A program made the translations under genes and the position numbers. This document shows, in pieces, positions 1 to 11,800 of a stretch of DNA of 64,000 nucleotides (positions within the stretch are counted from its first letter, which is position 1; the number at the start of each line of letters is the position of its first letter). The notes beneath the pieces were generated by a model. The model worked only from the letters and a program-made list of their open reading frames with translations, did not search any database and had not been told where the DNA came from. The stretch covers positions 4,836,001-4,900,000 of the forward strand of contig OZ176050.1 of assembly GCA_964247055.1 (NCBI GenBank). The letters are read 5' to 3'. Origin of the DNA: Paragordius varius (taxonomy: Eukaryota > Nematomorpha).

Positions 1-149
1 CTCAATATTCTTTTGATAATAAAAAGCACTTATTTAGCCCAATATATTAAGGTTAAGAAATAATTTTAGAAAATTTTAAATTTTTACATATCTTAGTAAA
101 TTTACATTGCTTTATTCAAATCATTGCCTAATAATGTTATATATTGTTA

Positions 150-1258
150 TAACACTGCGTTTAAAATAGGGGGGTTTAAAAAAATATCCTGATTAATATA
201 TATATCCTGAGAGGAAAATGTATCGAGATTATAATGATACTTTTGGTTTTAGCCCTTACTAATTAAGATAGTTTTATAAACTTTTTTGGTAACTGCTATA
301 TATCAGAAAATGACAAAATTTTCGCATATTTTGTATAAATCTTTCTTGGTGAAAGCTAAATGCTTTATTTCAAATATCACTAGCATAACAATTTATAAAA
401 TTTTAATTTTTTGATGAGGGCACAGAAAGTCCCAATATCCTTAGTGAAACGCAAAAATGCCGAGTTAGCGCGATAAATTTTTAAATGTATGTTAAATTTG
501 GACATCAAAAAAGTTTTTTTCCAAAAAAAATGGACATTTCTTTTACGCCAAAATTTTGGTGAAGCGTACTTTATACTATTTTGAGGCATTATGGAAACGG
601 TATAAAAACTCTTTAAAATGTTTTATATATAATTCGATGATGCTGAACATTTCTATCACTCCAGAATTTGAAATATCCGCTTACCCTTAAATTTATTTTA
701 TTTACATTGTGTTTTTCACGAGCAAACGAACCATTAAATTAAAATTCTCTGATAAGTAAAAAATGTTCAATATAAAAAAGGTTTGTGTAATATCCTAAAG
801 CGATTTTATACTGTTTCTATCATGCCTCAAAATATCAAGTAGGATTCAACAAAATTTGCTAAAAATTAAATTTTTAAGCGAAATATCCATTTTTCTGAAA
901 AATTTTTGTGTCAAAATTTTATTTTTGCGTTCATTTTAGGAGAACTAGACCATACTAGCGGCAAAAATTGGGACTTTGGGAGCCCACATGTAAAAATAAA
1001 AAACTTATAATATTGTGATACTTTTTATATTTAGTTTATAATGTATTTTAGTAATATTTTTTGGAAGGAAACTTCACCAAAAACTTTTATTACCAAAAGT
1101 GCGCAAGTTTTGCCATTTTCTGATATGGATCAGGTACCAAAAAATCAAAAATTACTTTCTAAAATCACTCAAAAGGGCCAAACCCAAAAGTCCATGATAA
1201 TTTTCGATTATATATATATATTTGATCAAGGTTTTTTTTGTGGACACTGTGTAATACA
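150..1258. repeat. Long foldback (inverted-repeat) element, copy 1
   Basis: Two arms of about 450 bp (roughly 152-606 and 809-1252) are diverged reverse complements of each other around a 200-bp centre. The clearest paired landmarks are GGCATTATGGAAACGGTATA near 588 with its reverse complement near 809-830, the block around ATATCAGAAAATGACAAAAT near 300 with its partner near 1110-1130, and an outer end whose best form is GTGGACACTGTGT at the right. There is no coding capacity. Related copies lie at 29790-30480, 36310-36760 and 51776-52570. The structure is that of a non-autonomous foldback or MITE-like DNA element; the superfamily is not recognised and the target-site duplication was not resolved. 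Confidence 0.7.
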
Positions 1259-1915
1259 AAATATCCTACACGATCTTTAATCAAATATTTTATCGTTAAT
1301 CAAATTACGTTTATAATTTGTAATTTGTTTTTGCAAAATATTAGACAAATATAAAATCGAGACACTTATTTACCGATATAGCAAATCAAACATGGTTAAA
1401 ACTAGTTTTGATAGAATGTACAAAGTCAATAAATTAAGTACATATAGAGTAAACAGAGGTGACTTAAACACAACCAAAAAAATGCAAAATGAACCAGTTT
1501 TTTGCGAAATTCAAGATAAATTAAGTATTGCGCAAAAGAGCTAAGACACAAACTTAAATTAATTATAACATTTCATTTATTTGATTTTAATTGTATAATG
1601 ATTAAAAATAAATATATATAGATATATATTAATTGGGTCATCATTCTAATAAAAATATATCAAAATGAAAGATCAAATTTAAATATTGTATAATTTGTTC
1701 GCTTTTATAACCATAAATGTATAGGGTTACATATAATTCTACGGTTTATTTAAATTAAACAATTTAATAAATACTAAAATGAATGCAACTATTATTGGTC
1801 GATTAGGGATAAAATTTGATTAAACATACACCATTCCATGCAAATGTTTTTTGTGAACACAAAATTGTGATATCGAAGATTAAATAAATATTATATTTAT
1901 AGATAGATATATAAT
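1259..1915. other. AT-rich spacer, no gene seen
   Basis: This stretch downstream of the TFCP2 stop codon is AT-rich and holds no reading frame or repeat I can support. Part of it is presumably the TFCP2 3' untranslated region. Confidence 0.5.
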
Positions 1916-4900
1916 TTAGTCAAGTTTGTAAAGTCGAACTATGATTTGAGGTAAGGAGACATTATTATTTAAGCAATTATTATTGTTTGTAATATAACTA
2001 GGGTCATCTTTGTGTGTCGTAGCTGGTGTCATATTGGCCGTTTGTCGAGCAAACACATTGCTATCTGGTTGAATCATAATGTGTGCATAGTAACGAGAGG
2101 CATCCACCATATGTTGAACGACTGTATCATTCAACAAAACAGCAATGTAATTTTCACCCTTCCACGAATCCGGAAACGTGGTATTGTAACACAATCCTCC
2201 TGGATTAACAATTTTAAGCGATTGTACCGTTCCAACGGATTCTGAATTGATTAGTTGCCCGAAATCGCTTTGAGTTGTATTATGGTTTTGGATTAAAGAT
2301 CCCTCTGAAGAATTACTCTTAACTTCTGCCGATGGCCCGCTTAATTCTAAGCATCCTTTACTAGGAGGTACTATAGAGTTGTCATTGGTATCGGATTGTT
2401 GAGCAACTATTTCGGTTCCTAGAACCCGAACCATCAAAATTATTTTGAGATTCGATGGGGGCGAAATGTTTTGAGACGATGAGGCATATGTCCCATCTTC
2501 CGTACTACTCCCTGGAGTATATAATTGTTGATTATCAGTCGTCGGTGAATTTAGTTCAGCACCAATATTTACATCATTCGCTGTAGTATTTGGATAGCAC
2601 TGTTTCAAAATTTGTGGGAAAGCATGACAAAGCTTTTCACACAATTCCCGGTAGTTGAGTTCATACAAGTACATGAGATGAAAGATTGGTTCAGTTGACC
2701 CCACATCGTCAGTGTTGCTTGACCCATCATTGACATCATCGAATAACTTAATGTTTCATTAATTAACAACGATAACGTTATGATATTGATATATAAATAT
2801 ATGTATGTTTATTTTTAACTGAAATGTAACAATGGGAAGAAAATTTAGAGAATAGTAGATTAAGAAATGATTTTAAGTATTAAGCATTTTAATTCCTTTT
2901 AACTTATATATTTGTATAAAAAATATCTATACCTCAAATGATGTTGAAGTTAAATCTGGCATGGAATGAGTGTCACAAGAACCAATATTTTTTTCGCTTC
3001 GCATATCATCGGCTCCTGGCCAACATAATCTACAAAATTTATGAATATTTATGAATTATATGATCTTTTAATGCACTCAATAATTAATTCTAATATTTGT
3101 AAAATTGTTAAACATACAATATAAGTAATAGGGTATTTAACCTATCCCTTTATGTAATATGACAATGTTTTTTTAGAATAATTTGTCAATGTAATGCATT
3201 ACCTTATGTGATTGCTAATAAATGCAGGAGTAAGCAAAGTTTTAGGAATCCGACGCGTGATATACAAAGTCAATCTTGGCCGGGCTGGTATACACTGCAG
3301 GGCGTTATTGAGACGTATACCATCCGCAACGCCACAAATATCAATTAAATCTTGACGTGAAAGTCGACGCATATCAAGAGCCGAAAAATCTTTAAAACAA
3401 TTTATGATGAAGGGGCTAAATGCATGACTTTCCAACCAAGCCGCTGTGTCACTACTATGAGTGCTATGATTGTTATAAAATGCCGATCGATAGCCATTAT
3501 TAGCATGATGCGATTGGGTGGTATGAAAAATTTGTTGGATACTCTGGGTAAAATTGGTGTAATACGGATTCGCTACGTCTTTATTTAATGCAGTATTTGA
3601 TGGTATGTTGAAGCTTGGTTGATGATTATAGGTATGAGCAAAATGGTAATGGTTGCCATTAGTTGGTCCATGTGTATCATTGTAAAATGTAATGTCTTCG
3701 TGTTCCACGAGTGGTGAAGGTCCATTGACTCCACTAGAACCCGTCTCTATGAATCCGGTTGCTGCCACGCCACCACCAAGCTCATAAGCGGTTAAACTAA
3801 ATTGGGAAGATGTGTCTTCCAAAAATAAATTCCCAATGTTAGATTGAAAAGTTGCGTTACCACCACCATGTGGAGCAGACGATTGTGATGGAAATGTTTT
3901 CAAGGTTGGAGTTGTAAGTGAAAAGGAATTGATTGAAGTACTACCAATGTGATTGATATTTAAATTATTATTGGTACTTATTATACCAGCATTACTATTT
4001 GCTGGTTGAGCATTTAATGATTCAAAGGTGGATGTTATCATTTGAACCTGATTATTGAAACCAGTAACGCTGCTGGAATTCGATGTAAACGATAAGGATT
4101 GGGATTCTCCACCATACCGTTTTTTAGTAATTTGTTGAGTTTTAACCGATTGTTTAGCAACCGAAGATGATATAGTTTGGCCTCCTGATACACTACTAAG
4201 ACTTTTTCCGGTAAAATTTTCATTTAATCCGGTATATTTCGCATCTCCAAAATTGTTTGCATTTGCCATACCATTCTTAGCGGACAAGTTTGAAGAAAGA
4301 GCTTTTTCAAAGGTGTCATCTTCATCACACGTTGTATCATCGATTTCTCGGCGTTTTTCAGGCAAAGATTTATTGATTGTCGAGGCAGAATTGGCATTCA
4401 GTTGAAGTAATTTGGATACGTTTGGTTTTGTGTGGTCGTCATCTTCATCATCAGCCAGAGTGTGATATAATTTGTAATTGCTTAAAGTAGCGGACATAAG
4501 TGAAGATGTTGGTAAGGTTCCCATCGTTTTGTGAAACAATTTCGGTTTGGCTGCTTTAATGATCCGTTTGTTGGGGGATATGGATTGAATTGTAGTTGCA
4601 ATTACATTATTACTAATATTATTGTTAGTACTAGCATGGAATAGTTGGGATTGATTTTGTACCTGCATTTGGGACTTATTATTATTGTTTAGGGTAGGAT
4701 GAGGTGTTGGGTAAAACACATTATTATAATCGAAAATTCCACTTGATTGATTGGGTATATAGGAAGGGGGATTTAAATTAGCATTCGTAAATTTTGCGAT
4801 TGTTTGTACATCAGTATGGGAATTAACGAAACTGTAAGATATATTATTATTTCTATCTATTACAGTTTGTGGTGTCTGATCACCTGAAGAAGCAGTGTCC

Positions 4901-5763
4901 GATGTCAAAACGGCAGTCAAACACATATAATCAGCATTATTTGTATTTTCCGATAAAACTGTAAATGGACATGAAGGTTGGTATTTAAATTTATCGTTTG
5001 GGAGTTGCTTTTCAAATTTTTCACGATCAGTTTTATGTTTACGATCGGCGCCTTTGGGTTTAAATATCTTTACTTGACACCCGGCTGAATAAATTAATTT
5101 AAATTGCCCATCTTCTAAAGCATATGTTTCAGTTTGAAGTCTAAATGGCACACCCTTTTCCCCACCATGTTTTTTGGGAGTGAATTCAGTACTTATACAA
5201 TTAATTTTTATGTATAAACTGGCCGTTTTAAATGGGTCCCAAGAAACTTCGACTAGATTAAGATTATAGGGCAAATTTTTGGCATCTATTATACCCCGAG
5301 ATAAAGGGGTATCGACTTCTAGTATCCGCTCAGCCGGATGTTCGGATCTCCAAAGTGATATTTGTTTATCCTCACAATACAGCAAGCGTCTATCATGAAA
5401 CGTAACTTTTACATAACTTTTAAGTAAGGTAGTTTTTTTAGTTATACCATTTCCAAAACATTGAAATTTTAGTTCATAAGGTTGCCCCTGATTTAAATAA
5501 GTTAAGGATTCTTCTTCAACTTTCATGGCAGGCGATGTAGGGGCATTTAGTATAACACTTATAACTTGATCTGATTGCGATGATCCCGGTTGATTATGTG
5601 CTTCAACATGGCCTCTGTGATCACCATCGAAAAGCGGTAAAGCCATTAGAGTATCGGTAATGTTGAAATTTGAGTTATCAATTTTAATGCACAAACCCGA
5701 TAAAGAATCATCCAAATGCTCATTTATGACATGGTCAACTGCATTATTCCATAGAATTGACAT
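1916..5763 (-). CDS. TFCP2: CP2/LSF-family transcription factor (TFCP2-like)
   Basis: A sequence-specific DNA-binding transcription factor of the CP2 (LSF) branch rather than grainyhead. Three coding exons join in frame: 5763-3203, 3029-2933 and 2746-1916, giving 1162 aa. The immunoglobulin-fold DNA-binding domain lies in roughly residues 85-275 (SPAMKVEEESLTYLNQGQPY, VTFHDRRLLY, CISTEFTPKKHGGEKGVPFR, VKIFKPKGADRKHKTDREK). A SAM-like domain closes exon 1 (AAWLESHAFSPF, LSRQDLIDICGVADGIRLNN, RPRLTLYI), and the C-terminal oligomerisation region occupies exon 3 (FHLMYLYELNYRELCEKL, ENYIAVLLNDTVVQHM). The protein is more than twice the length of human TFCP2 (about 500 aa) because Asn/Ser/Thr-rich linkers separate the domains. 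The first ATG sits just inside the divergent promoter shared with FTSJ1. The identification is firm; the choice among CP2 paralogues is not. Confidence 0.93.
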
Positions 5764-5888
5764 TAGGGGGAATAATTAATTCTATTATGTGTGACGCAAT
5801 CAAGTACACGATGTAAAAAGAGTAACGAAAACAAAAGAACGAGGCGATATTAAAACACTCGTTTATGCATATGCAAATATATGCATGA
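5764..5888. promoter_or_regulatory. Divergent promoter region TFCP2 / FTSJ1
   Basis: Only 125 bp separate the TFCP2 start codon (minus strand) from the FTSJ1 start codon (plus strand), so both 5' untranslated regions and core promoters must share this segment unless there are undetected upstream exons. It contains TGTGACGCAATC near 5789, which resembles a CRE/C/EBP-type half-site. No TATA box stands out. Function is inferred from position. Confidence 0.55.
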
Positions 5889-8800
5889 ATGGGCAAATCG
5901 TCCAAAGACAAGCGTGATATTTTTTATCGGTTAGCAAAGGAGGAGGGATGGAGAGCCAGAAGCGCATTTAAATTGTTGCAGATTAATGAAAAATATAAAG
6001 TTTTGGAAAATGTTAATTATGTTGTAGATCTATGCGCTGCACCTGGTAAAATTTATATTATATTTAATTATTAAATATCTACATTTGCTTAATATGTTCA
6101 TATAAAATAAGTGTTTTTTTAGGTAGTTGGAGTCAGGTATTGGCAAAATATTTGGATCCAGTAACACATACAAATCGGAAAATTGTTGCTGTAGATTTGC
6201 AAGATATGGCCCCCATACCTGGTGTAACACAATTAAAAGGTATTTTGTGCCAATGTAACTGTATTTTAGGCGATATAACTAGTGCCGAAACTGTCCTAAA
6301 TATTTTAGAGTTATTTGTTGATCAAAAGGCTGATCTCATTATTTGTGATGGAGCTCCTGATGTTACTGGCTTCCATGATATGGATGAATATATTCAACAC
6401 CAACTTTTGATATCAGCACTTAATATAACGTTGCATTTACTAAAAACCGGGGGGAATTTTGTTGCCAAAATATTTCGTTCAGGGGAATGTGACATTATAT
6501 ACCGAAAGATTCGGCGGTATTTTGAACATGTAATTCGATTTATTTATAATGCGTTTTAATAAAACAATTTTTTAAATAAACCGTAATAATATTTTATACT
6601 AATTTTAAAATTTTTGTAAATTTAGGTAACTTTTGTTAAACCGTCCTCCAGCCGAACTAGTAGTGTGGAAGCTTTTGTCGTCTGCCAAAATCTTTTGCCG
6701 TTTGATATGGATATTGGAACTGAATTACATGGGCGCGATAAACTATTAGACCTTGTTTCAAGATTTGACCAAGAGATAAGCATCGATCCAGATCCAGTAA
6801 AGTTTTTATGTTAATTTTAATCGCAAAAATATAAAAGGCTCATTGATTTAAGACCGCTTAACTGTAATGATAAATTTAGTGGGTTAACGAAGATTAATTG
6901 GTAATAAATTAAGTGGGTGACGACGATGGGTTGTTAAAAAAGATTCGTGTTAACGTCATGAATAATGAAAGAAAATAAAATAAATTTATTATAGACTCAA
7001 ATTTTCGCCCAATGGCATCATCATCAGGAAAGAAAAAATTTTTAAAATGAAAGTAAATGTGAGACAAATCAATACATATAAATTGATACAATAGACAAAG
7101 GAAAGTAACATAAAAGAAACCGTTATAATCTTGAGCGCATGTGCAATATAATTTAATAAGAACATAAATATATATACATTATCAGACAAATAAAACAGAA
7201 ATTATCAAAAATAAAAAAAATTTCCAAGTAATATCAATGCTGTATAAAGTTTTTGGAATAAAAATATTACGGCTTTTTATGAAAATTTTGGTTTGAGGGT
7301 GAATTTCTCTTTTTTCTTCTCGCCTATTTAAAAGGTCATGTTCAAAGCTCTGTATGAATAAGGCTTCCTTTGTCAGTCTAGACTTGAGTTTCTTCTCTAT
7401 TCCCAAGATATCTATTGTTGTAGAACAACAGTGATCATTGTCAAAGCAATGTAAGAACATTGCTGAATTCTTGCATCTTACATGTTCTTTGTACCTCAAT
7501 TTGATGTCACGTTTGACTGACCTATATATTTGGCAGGACAGTCTCTACAATTCAATCTGTATATTGTGTTTTCCAGCTCGACATCGCGAGTTCTCAACAT
7601 AGTGAGAACGTTCGCAGTAGGTTTGTAGTAAACCTTTAAATTCTTTTTCCTTTTTAAAATTTTGCCTAGGCTGGCAGAAAATCCGCTGTATGGAAGGCAA
7701 ACATTACGAACAATTGGGATACAGGTAGATGATTGCGATTCATTTGTATGACAAGTGATCGGTGTTGCAGTGTCTCTGTGTCATTAATAGGATTGATCGA
7801 TGCTGATGTATTTTTGTTTTTTAGGACTGCGTTAACGGCAGACGTGATCCATTCCTGGTGGTAACCCTGGCGTAGCAGATATTGCACGACTTCACCTGTC
7901 TGTTTTATCTGCATTTCTAATGTGTTTGGTAGAAGGAGTGTACGCTTTATGTAGCTAGATACTATGGCTTTGTAGGTGGATGGCGGGTGATTAGATTCCA
8001 AAGACAGGAAGCTGAAATTAAATAATTTTTTATAATGGACTTTGGTGGTTTTGGATATCTGGTTGTCATTGCGAATTTTAGATATGACAATGTCTAAAAA
8101 AGGTATTGAGTTGTCGATTTCCTCTTCTTTTGTGAATTTTATTCCGATTCGTTGTTTAGCGCTATAAATAATTAATTTTGGTTAATTTCTGAATCTATTA
8201 TTAAGATGTCATCAACATATCTCTTGTAAAATTTTATTTCGTTGTTCGCCAAAACGCTTTTCTCAATGTGTTGGAGGCACAATTCACCTATGACTTAAGA
8301 GAAACTGCTACCCATAGGGGTTCCGTTTTATTTGTAATATTCACCTTTAAAGGAGAAATAGTTGTTGCGCAAAACTGTTTGGATTAAGAGGATGCATGAA
8401 CTGATGTGGAGATGCTTTTCAAAATAGTCTCTATGTTTGTAAACGAATTCCTTTAGAATATTTTCTGCCCAGAAGAGGTATAGTCGTGTATAGTGATGTT
8501 ACATCAAACGATGATAATTTATCCTCCTCTGTTATCATTAAGTTCCGAATTTTTTGTGTCAGATCAAATAAATTTTTAACACCGTGTATATAATTGCCTA
8601 GTAAGGGGTTGAATAATTTTGTTAGAAATTTACTTATATTATAGGTTGGAGCTGTTCTATAATCAACTATTGGCCTTAACGGATTGGAAGGCTTGTGAAT
8701 TTTAGGATTAGCGTAAAACTTAGGACATTTTTGTGAATGGGGGACCAACCTTTTGTAAGTACTATCATCAAGGTGTTGTTTACTCTTTATATTTTTTAAT

Positions 8801-11800
8801 AATTTCGTTTTTTGGTCAATTGTTTTTTGAGTAGGGTTTTGATTTAACCGAGTATATGTGAGTTCGTCTGAAAGCATTTCTTTTACGTTCTTTTCGTAAT
8901 CAGTTGTGTTCATAGCTACTATAAATTTGCCCTTGTCTGCTTTGGCAAACATGACGTCCTTATATGTTTTTAACGTTTTAATAATTTTAATGTCTTCTTT
9001 GTTACTGTTGGGTTTGACATGTATGGTGCGTTTCAATGTTTTGTATAAATCGTTTCTAGTTTGGTCGTCGTTCTGGTCCAAAACGTCTTCAAATATTGTT
9101 ACGAATTCTCTGGTATTGACTCTGGTTACTGGTGCATGTTTCGGTTCTTTGTTAAGCAGATCCACCTCGTTAGGAGAAAAAGATTTCGAAGATAGGTTTA
9201 TGAAGTTTTTGTGTGTGTTTTCTGGTATGATGTGTTTATTATTATTTCTTAATAGTTCTCTAAACTTCTTATCGTGTCTTTTTTCTGTTTCGTACTTAAT
9301 TTTTTCACAATTATCTTCAACTTCATTGTTTACGTTGTACTTTTCTATAGGGCTCAAATTTTTTAACCATCCTTCAAGCTTTGATAACTGATTTTTTATC
9401 TCCTGTATGCTTTTAATTTTATTGTGGATCAACGTTTTTAATAAGTTTAAAGAATAATTCAAGTTGATTTTATTTGCGTTAGGGATATGTTTCCCTGTAG
9501 GAGAGATTAAGAACTTTGGAATTACTTTGTATTTCAAACAGTTTTGGAGAAACCGCAAGTCTAACTCAAACTTTACGAGCTTTTTATTATAAAAATTGTA
9601 ATTTTGACTTATAACGCACATTCAAATTGCTCTTCTAAAACAACTGAGGATAAAAATAGAAAATAAAGATGTCGGTAAAGAAATATAGTAAAATTTTTGG
9701 TATAAGTTGAGTGGGTGACGACGAAGTGTTGTTAAATAAAGGAAAAAGAATTTAAAGGTTTACTACAAACCTACTGCGAACTTTCTCACTATGTTGAGAA
9801 CTCGCGATGTCGAGCTGGAAAACACAATATACAGATTGAATTGTAGTGACTGTCCTGCCAAATATATAGGTCAGTCAAACGTGACATCAAATTGAGGTAC
9901 AAAGAACATGTAAGATGCAAGAATTCAGCAATGTTCTTACATTGCTTTGACAATGATCACTGTTGTTCTACAACAATAGATATCTTGGGAATAGAGAAGA
10001 AACTCAAGTCTAGACTGACAAAGGAAGCCTTATTCATACAGAGCTTTGAACATGACCTTTTAAATAGGCGAGAAGAAAAAAGAGAAATTCACCCTCAAAC
10101 CAAAATTTTCATAAAAAGCCGTAATATTTTTATTCCAAAAACTTTATACAGCATTGATATTACTTGGAAATTTTTTTTATTTTTGATAATTTCTGTTTTA
10201 TTTGTCTGATAATGTATATATATTTATGTTCTTATTAAATTATATTGCACATGCGCTCAAGATTATAACGGTTTCTTTTATGTTACTTTCCTTTGTCTAT
10301 TGTATCAATTTATATGTATTGATTTGTCTCACATTTAATTTCATTTTAAAAAATTTTCTTTTAACAACTCCTGATGATGCCATTGGGCGAAAATTTGAGT
10401 CTATAATAAATTTATTTTTATTTTCTTTCATTATTCACGACGTTAACACGAATCTTATTAATTGGTAATATTATAATAAATGTAAATTAATCGATTAGCT
10501 TGTAGAAGGATGTTAATAAATTAACGCGTTTTTAAATTTGGTTTGACATATGTTTTTTATGTCAAAATGTCTTGAAAAGGTTGTATTTATCTTACAAACC
10601 TTGGCATCCTTTTTATATCCCCAATAAAAAAACCCAAGCGCTTACAATGTTGTCTATATCCACAGAACAATATATAAGTTGTGGTGGGGGCAAGAAACTT
10701 TGAATCCGCAGCTTTATCTTTACCTACCTACTTTAAATTTCTGTTAATGTCAAAGAAAATGCTAGCATCACTTTTTAGTTTAAAACATGACGGCGTTTTT
10801 TCCTATAGTTTTTACTCATAAAAAAATTAGACTGAATTTTAAGTAAGTTTAAATAGTTGTGTGAGAAATAAGGCACTACAACGCAATTTTTCGATTTTTG
10901 TCAAATTTAAAAATATGGACATAATAGCGTCATAAAAAATAAATATAATATGAACTACAATTAAATCACAAATTGATAGTATTAGAAACAACCAAGGAAT
11001 TCCAAAACTAAATTCTCCAGAAAACAGAATCATCAAAAATTCTGACATAAGATGTTTAAACTATAAAAAACTCACAGACGACGCGCAGAAAACAGCTAAA
11101 TTTAAATCATCCATAACTGAAAAATTAAAAAAAACTTTACTCTCAAACCCAACTTGGGAAAATTTAAAAAACACTTACATCCATACAGTTGAATGCCTGG
11201 TGGGGAGGAAAAAATCAAAAAAGGTCATCAAAAAAAATATCAATTTTGGTGGAATAATAAAGTGAAAGAGCATATAAAACAGAAAAATTTGGCACATAAA
11301 ATTTGGTTCAAGGAAAAGACACCATTAAATAGAAAATTATATCTAGAATCCAAAAGTTTATGTCGAAAAATTATCAGAAATGCTAAAAATGAGGAAGCGC
11401 TAAAGTATGCGAAAGAAATCGATATTAAAACTAAAAACAAAACTGTATATAAATGGGCTAAAAGCAATAATAATAATAAAACATCCGCACCAAAATCAGT
11501 GAGATTAAACAATACAATAATAAATGATCCAGCTATTGTTAAAAACACCTATCTTACCTACTTCTCGGAAATTTTAAACCTAAACAACCCCATCACGACT
11601 CCTATTACATCAACACCTACTCAAAGCTGTGCCGAAAACCTAACTGAATCAGATATCCATACCGCTTTATGCAAAATGAAAAATAAAAAACTTCCTGGCC
11701 CTTCAGAACTCACGGCCGACATGCTTAAACTAACTGACCCTCAGATTATCGATTCATATCTGACAACTTTATTCAACAATATAATAAAAGACGAAAAAAT

